8,839 nt of DNA, from NCBI GenBank assembly GCA_040755275.1, contig JBFMBE010000151.1, positions 1-8,839 of the forward strand, written 5' to 3'. This document shows positions 6,263-8,839 of the stretch, piece by piece. Position 1 is the first letter of the stretch, and the number at the start of each line of letters is the position of its first letter. The notes beneath the pieces are model-generated. The model worked only from the letters and a program-made list of their open reading frames with translations. It searched no databases and was not told where the DNA came from. Source of the stretch: Desulfatirhabdium sp040755275. GTDB lineage: Bacteria; Desulfobacterota; Desulfobacteria; Desulfobacterales; Desulfatirhabdiaceae. The translations under genes were made by a program, and so were the position numbers.

Positions 6263-7564
6263 TCAAATCGGTCCCATCGCAGGTTGAACCCCATCAAGCC
6301 ATGCCTTGGCCTCACCGATGACATACAACGATCCTGCAACACAGATCACATCGTTCGATTTCGCCTTTTCCAGAGCCGTTTGAACGGCTCGATCGACCTT
6401 CGGAACGGTGATCACGTCCGAAACCATTTTTCGCGATATGTTTTCGATGGTTTCGACGGGCAGTGCCCGATCGATTTTGGGCCTGGTGCAGATAACCCGT
6501 TTGCACAGGGGAACCAGAATTTTGAGAATCTTCTCGTAGGGTTTATCCGACAGGATACCGATAACCAGCGTGATGTCGCGCCCGGCATAGGCGGTTTCCA
6601 AGTGTTTGGCCAACGTTCTGGCTGCATCCAGGTTGTGCGCCCCATCCAGAATGAGCTCCGGTGAGTGGCGTACAATTTCGAGTCTTCCTGGCCAACGCGT
6701 ATGACGAAGTCCTTCCCGGATCGAGCGCTCGTCGATCAGAACCCGCTTTTCCCGAAGCAGTTCACACGTTGCAAGACTCAAGGCCGCATTCTTCAGTTGA
6801 TGGTCACCGACCAGCTGCAGTTCGAGACCCGCCCAGGTATGATCCATTCCCCGATAGGTAACCGTACCATCGGGTCTTTTCCGAATTTTGAAATCCGTAT
6901 TCAGGCGGAACAACTCGCTTCTCCGAATGTCCGCAATAGCCTGCAGCACAGACAACACCCTCGGCTGGCTGGCTCCGGTCACCACCGGTATTCCCTTCTT
7001 GATGATGCCTCCTTTTTCCCATGCAATATCTTCAAGGGTTCTTCCCAGATACTGCTGATGCTCCAGAGTCACATTGGTGATCACGGAAACCGCGGGAACA
7101 ATGACGTTTGTGGCATCCATCCGACCGCCCATGCCGGTTTCCACGACAACCCAGTCGACCTCCCGTTTTGCGAAAACGGAAAAAGCCATGGCTGTCGTAT
7201 ATTCGAAGAAGGTCGGTTCTCGTTTACCCGAAACAATCGATCGAACGGCCAAATAGGCTTCGAGAATTTCGTCGTCCGTTGCCAATTGACCATCGATGGC
7301 AATGCGCTCGTTGAACTGAATCAAATGCGGGGAAGTATACATGCCGACCGAGTACCCCGCTTCCATTAAAATGGCGTAGAGGGTTGCGGCCACCGATCCC
7401 TTTCCGTTCGTTCCGGCGATATGGACAGTCTTGAATCGGTCCTGAGGGTTGCCCAACCCCGCCAACATCCGTCGGATGGTCCCCAGCTCGAGTTTGATGC
7501 CGAAACGTCGAAGATTGTACAATTCCTTCAGACACGCCTGTAGAGAGATATCGTGTTGGCTCAT
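6263..7564 (-). CDS. folC: Folylpolyglutamate synthase / dihydrofolate synthase
   Basis: Cytosolic Mur-ligase-type enzyme that adds glutamate to folates (and to dihydropteroate in bifunctional forms) with ATP; 433 aa, the usual length. The P-loop is GTNGKGS (51-57). ETGMGGRMDATN (142-153), LEH (167-169) and EKGGIIK (183-189, with Lys184 at the position of the carbamylated lysine) form the ATP and metal site. The C-terminal domain carries GRLEIV and DGAHN (307-311). The ATG at 7564 is chosen because the only upstream in-frame start (TTG 7585) lies inside the rpsU terminator stem. No Shine-Dalgarno is visible: the sequence before the ATG is the U-tract of that terminator. Expression probably depends on readthrough from rpsU or an unseen promoter. 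Whether it has the dihydrofolate synthase activity cannot be told from sequence alone. Confidence 0.93.
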   Translation of the reverse strand: MSQHDISLQACLKELYNLRRFGIKLELGTIRRMLAGLGNPQDRFKTVHIAGTNGKGSVAATLYAILMEAGYSVGMYTSPHLIQFNERIAIDGQLATDDEILEAYLAVRSIVSGKREPTFFEYTTAMAFSVFAKREVDWVVVETGMGGRMDATNVIVPAVSVITNVTLEHQQYLGRTLEDIAWEKGGIIKKGIPVVTGASQPRVLSVLQAIADIRRSELFRLNTDFKIRKRPDGTVTYRGMDHTWAGLELQLVGDHQLKNAALSLATCELLREKRVLIDERSIREGLRHTRWPGRLEIVRHSPELILDGAHNLDAARTLAKHLETAYAGRDITLVIGILSDKPYEKILKILVPLCKRVICTRPKIDRALPVETIENISRKMVSDVITVPKVDRAVQTALEKAKSNDVICVAGSLYVIGEAKAWLDGVQPAMGPI

Positions 7565-7569
7565 GGCAT

Positions 7570-7610
7570 AAAAAAGGCCCGGCAAAGCGATGAGAATGCT
7601 TTGCCGGGCC
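7570..7610 (-). terminator. Strong intrinsic terminator after rpsU
   Basis: A perfect 13-bp GC-rich stem (7598-7610 with 7576-7588) with a 9-base loop is followed on the minus strand by six T (7575-7570). It lies 36 bases past the rpsU stop. Its T-tract ends only five bases before the folC start codon, so it is both the end of the rpsU transcript and the leader of any folC readthrough transcript. Confidence 0.9.
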
Positions 7611-7646
7611 TATCTCCTTCATGCATCAAGAAAAACGGGTTGAATG

Positions 7647-7853
7647 CTACCTTCCGGCCCTGCTTTTGGCAATGGCAATCCGCTGTCTGCGAATGGCCTC
7701 ACGCTGTTTTCTGCGTTTGTATTCGCTGGGCTTTTCATAACTTTTCTTTAGCTTGAGCCGCTTGAACAGACCATCGTTCTGGATCTTCTTCTTGAGAATC
7801 CGCATGGCCTTTTCAAGGTCGTTGTCGTACACCTTGACATGAATTTCCTTCAA
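7647..7853 (-). CDS. rpsU: Small ribosomal subunit protein bS21
   Basis: Small, very basic 30S protein near the mRNA exit platform that helps initiation; 68 aa, in the family range. The pattern VKVYDNDLEKAMRILKKK followed by LFKRLKLKKSYEKPSEYKRRK and a Lys/Arg-rich tail is typical of S21. The start is TTG at 7853, since no in-frame ATG exists near it. AGGAG lies only three bases upstream, inside a longer purine stretch, so spacing is unusually tight. It is transcribed from its own promoter (7946-7974) between yciO and rpsU and ends at a strong terminator, so it is probably a mostly single-gene unit. Confidence 0.93.
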   Translation of the reverse strand: MKEIHVKVYDNDLEKAMRILKKKIQNDGLFKRLKLKKSYEKPSEYKRRKQREAIRRQRIAIAKSRAGR

Positions 7854-7883
7854 CCGCTCCTACCCCCCCTCTTCCTTCGAATG

Positions 7884-7916
7884 GCCTGTGCCCGAACGCA
7901 GTACATCGGAACAGGC
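7884..7916 (-). promoter_or_regulatory. Hairpin in the rpsU 5' leader
   Basis: GCCTGT (7884-7889) pairs with ACAGGC (7911-7916), and CCGA (7892-7895) pairs with TCGG (7906-7909) across a small bulge, leaving a 10-base loop. It lies in the roughly 85-base untranslated leader predicted from the upstream promoter. Ribosomal protein leaders are often autoregulatory, but nothing here identifies a ligand. Confidence 0.35.
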
Positions 7917-7945
7917 GACGGCTTAAAAACCGATTTTGTCCGCTG

Positions 7946-7974
7946 ATTATAGGTGAGAATGCGTTGGTTTTCAA
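7946..7974 (-). promoter_or_regulatory. Near-consensus sigma-70 promoter for rpsU
   Basis: On the minus strand, TTGAAA (7974-7969) and a perfect TATAAT (7951-7946) are separated by exactly 17 bases. Transcription would begin near 7939, about 85 bases before the rpsU start. It is the best promoter match in the window, as expected for a ribosomal protein gene. Confidence 0.85.
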
Positions 7975-7975
7975 G

Positions 7976-7999
7976 AAAAAAGACGGGGCGATGCGGCCC
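7976..7999 (-). terminator. Weak terminator-like hairpin after yciO
   Basis: Minus strand GGGC (7999-7996) and GCCC (7989-7986) can form a 4-bp stem with a 6-base loop, followed after four bases by six T (7981-7976). It lies just past the yciO stop and touches the rpsU promoter. The stem is short, so some readthrough into rpsU is likely. Confidence 0.35.
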
Positions 8000-8004
8000 A
8001 TCGA

Positions 8005-8619
8005 TCAGGACGTTTCAAATATTCCGATATCTCCCAGCCCGGCACGAATCACGACAGGCGTATCGTCGATCAGGGAAATGACACTCGATGGTTTTCCGGG
8101 CACGGGCCCCCCGTCGATGACCAAATCGAGCTGCTTGCCATAATGATCGTGAAGCAAGGATGGATTAAGAAAGATGTCCCCGTCGGGTGTCGCAGCACTG
8201 GTCGAGAGAATCGGATTTCCCAATGCCTTGACGATTTCGATGCTGATCGGATGGTCGGGAACACGGATACCTGCCGTTTTTCTTCGGGTCAGCATCATCT
8301 TGGGAACTTTCTTCGACCCCTCGAGGATAAAGGTATAGGGCCCCGGCAGCAGGCGTTTCATGGTTTTGTAGGCATAATTGGACACCTTGGCATAGTCGCT
8401 GATGTGTTTGAGGTCTGCACAGATGAAGCTGAAGGGTTTGCCCGGATCCCGCTGTTTGATCTGATAAATACGTTGAATGGCCTTTTTGTTCATGATGTCG
8501 CAGCCGATTCCGTAAAACGTATCTGTCGGATAGGCGATAACAGCGCCTTCAAGCAAAAGATCGACAACGTGTTTGATCAGTCTGGGCTGGGGATTGACCG
8601 GATTGATTTCGATGAGCAT
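8005..8619 (-). CDS. yciO: YciO-type YrdC/Sua5 domain protein
   Basis: Member of the YrdC/Sua5 superfamily, whose best-known members make threonylcarbamoyl-AMP for the t6A modification of ANN-decoding tRNAs. At 204 aa it is close to E. coli YciO (about 206). Motifs: YPTDTFYGIGCD (30-41), KQR (55-57), LPGPYTFIL (91-99), RVP (119-121), LSTSAA (138-143) and SSV (178-180). The C-terminal run DDTPVVIRAGLGDI also fits YciO. There is no second Sua5 domain. Whether it substitutes for TsaC or has another role cannot be decided from the window. The ATG at 8619 is preceded by AGAGAA, a weak ribosome site. It is the first gene of the minus-strand yciO-rpsU-folC group. Confidence 0.88.
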   Translation of the reverse strand: MLIEINPVNPQPRLIKHVVDLLLEGAVIAYPTDTFYGIGCDIMNKKAIQRIYQIKQRDPGKPFSFICADLKHISDYAKVSNYAYKTMKRLLPGPYTFILEGSKKVPKMMLTRRKTAGIRVPDHPISIEIVKALGNPILSTSAATPDGDIFLNPSLLHDHYGKQLDLVIDGGPVPGKPSSVISLIDDTPVVIRAGLGDIGIFETS

Positions 8620-8711
8620 TCGTTCTCTTTCTGAAAATACGGCAGTACTGAAGCGACCTGTTTTTTCGACAACAGAAAAACATATGTCAGGATAAAAGTG
8701 GATGATCCTCT

Positions 8712-8839
8712 TTGATGGAGGCGCAAAAAGTCGTCTTTCCCGTGCTGTTTGTAAATGTCGGGCATAAGCGGGGTGGCTGGGGAAGCCTTTTGAGCTTGCT
8801 GCGAAAACGTGTTTGAAGCCGCCGGATATCGTTGGATCG
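8712..8839. repeat. Repeat-family copy truncated by the window edge
   Basis: It begins TTGATGGAGGCGCAAAAAGTC (from 8712), matching the terminal motif at 131-150. It then parallels 131-256: GCCTTTTGA and GCTGCG blocks, and 8810-8839 matches 227-256 at 28 of 30 positions (TGTTTGAAGCCGCCGGA and ATCGTTGG). It therefore lies in the same orientation as the left arm of the 131-444 element and presumably continues beyond the window. The 220 bases from 8620 to the end hold no gene I can support. Confidence 0.8.

Noticed and set aside
5843..6664. Open frame of 273 codons spanning the exported-protein gene, the gap and the antisense of folC
   Set aside because: It crosses two well-supported genes and shows no family features.
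8577..8765. Minus-strand frame of 62 codons upstream of yciO
   Set aside because: It overlaps the yciO start and the repeat, with no recognisable protein features.

Overview
The window looks like chromosomal core DNA from a Gram-negative, moderately GC-rich bacterium, probably a member of the Desulfobacterota (sulfate-reducing 'delta' lineage). That placement is an inference from the style of DnaA (shortened 'NRYHATAMHA' signature), the short 'VKVYDNDLEKA'-type S21 and the many dispersed 'GCAAAAAGTC' palindromic repeats. No single marker in the window proves it.

Layout. Bases 1-600 hold no convincing gene. They are built of imperfect palindromic repeat modules that share the terminal motif TGATGGCTTCGCAAAAAGTC. 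On the minus strand, dnaA (1941 to 601) ends inside one of these repeats. A 572-base gene-free region (1942-2513) separates dnaA from the divergent uvrA. It carries same-strand DnaA-box-like 9-mers, a tandem 10-bp AT-rich repeat resembling the E. coli 13-mers, and a group of stable hairpins ending in a minus-strand terminator. It is a candidate replication origin, a candidate dnaA leader or small RNA, or both. uvrA (2514-5354) overlaps by 8 bases a gene for an unknown exported, membrane-anchored protein (5347-6192), whose stop codon also lies in a copy of the repeat. The rest is on the minus strand: yciO (8619-8005), rpsU (7853-7647) with its own near-consensus promoter and a strong terminator, and folC (7564-6263), which starts just after that terminator. 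The window ends in another repeat copy (8712-8839).

How the genes relate. dnaA (replication initiation) and uvrA (nucleotide excision repair) are divergently transcribed from a shared control region. yciO-rpsU-folC groups a YrdC-like protein, a small-subunit ribosomal protein and folate polyglutamylation, a translation and one-carbon housekeeping cluster. The two blocks converge at about 6193-6262, where only a repeat fragment lies between them. The most unusual points are the repeat family that supplies stop codons to flanking genes, the 44-base perfect inverted copies that bracket dnaA-uvrA, the putative origin with non-canonical boxes next to a DnaA with altered DNA-recognition and ATP-site residues, and the structured minus-strand RNA candidate upstream of dnaA.
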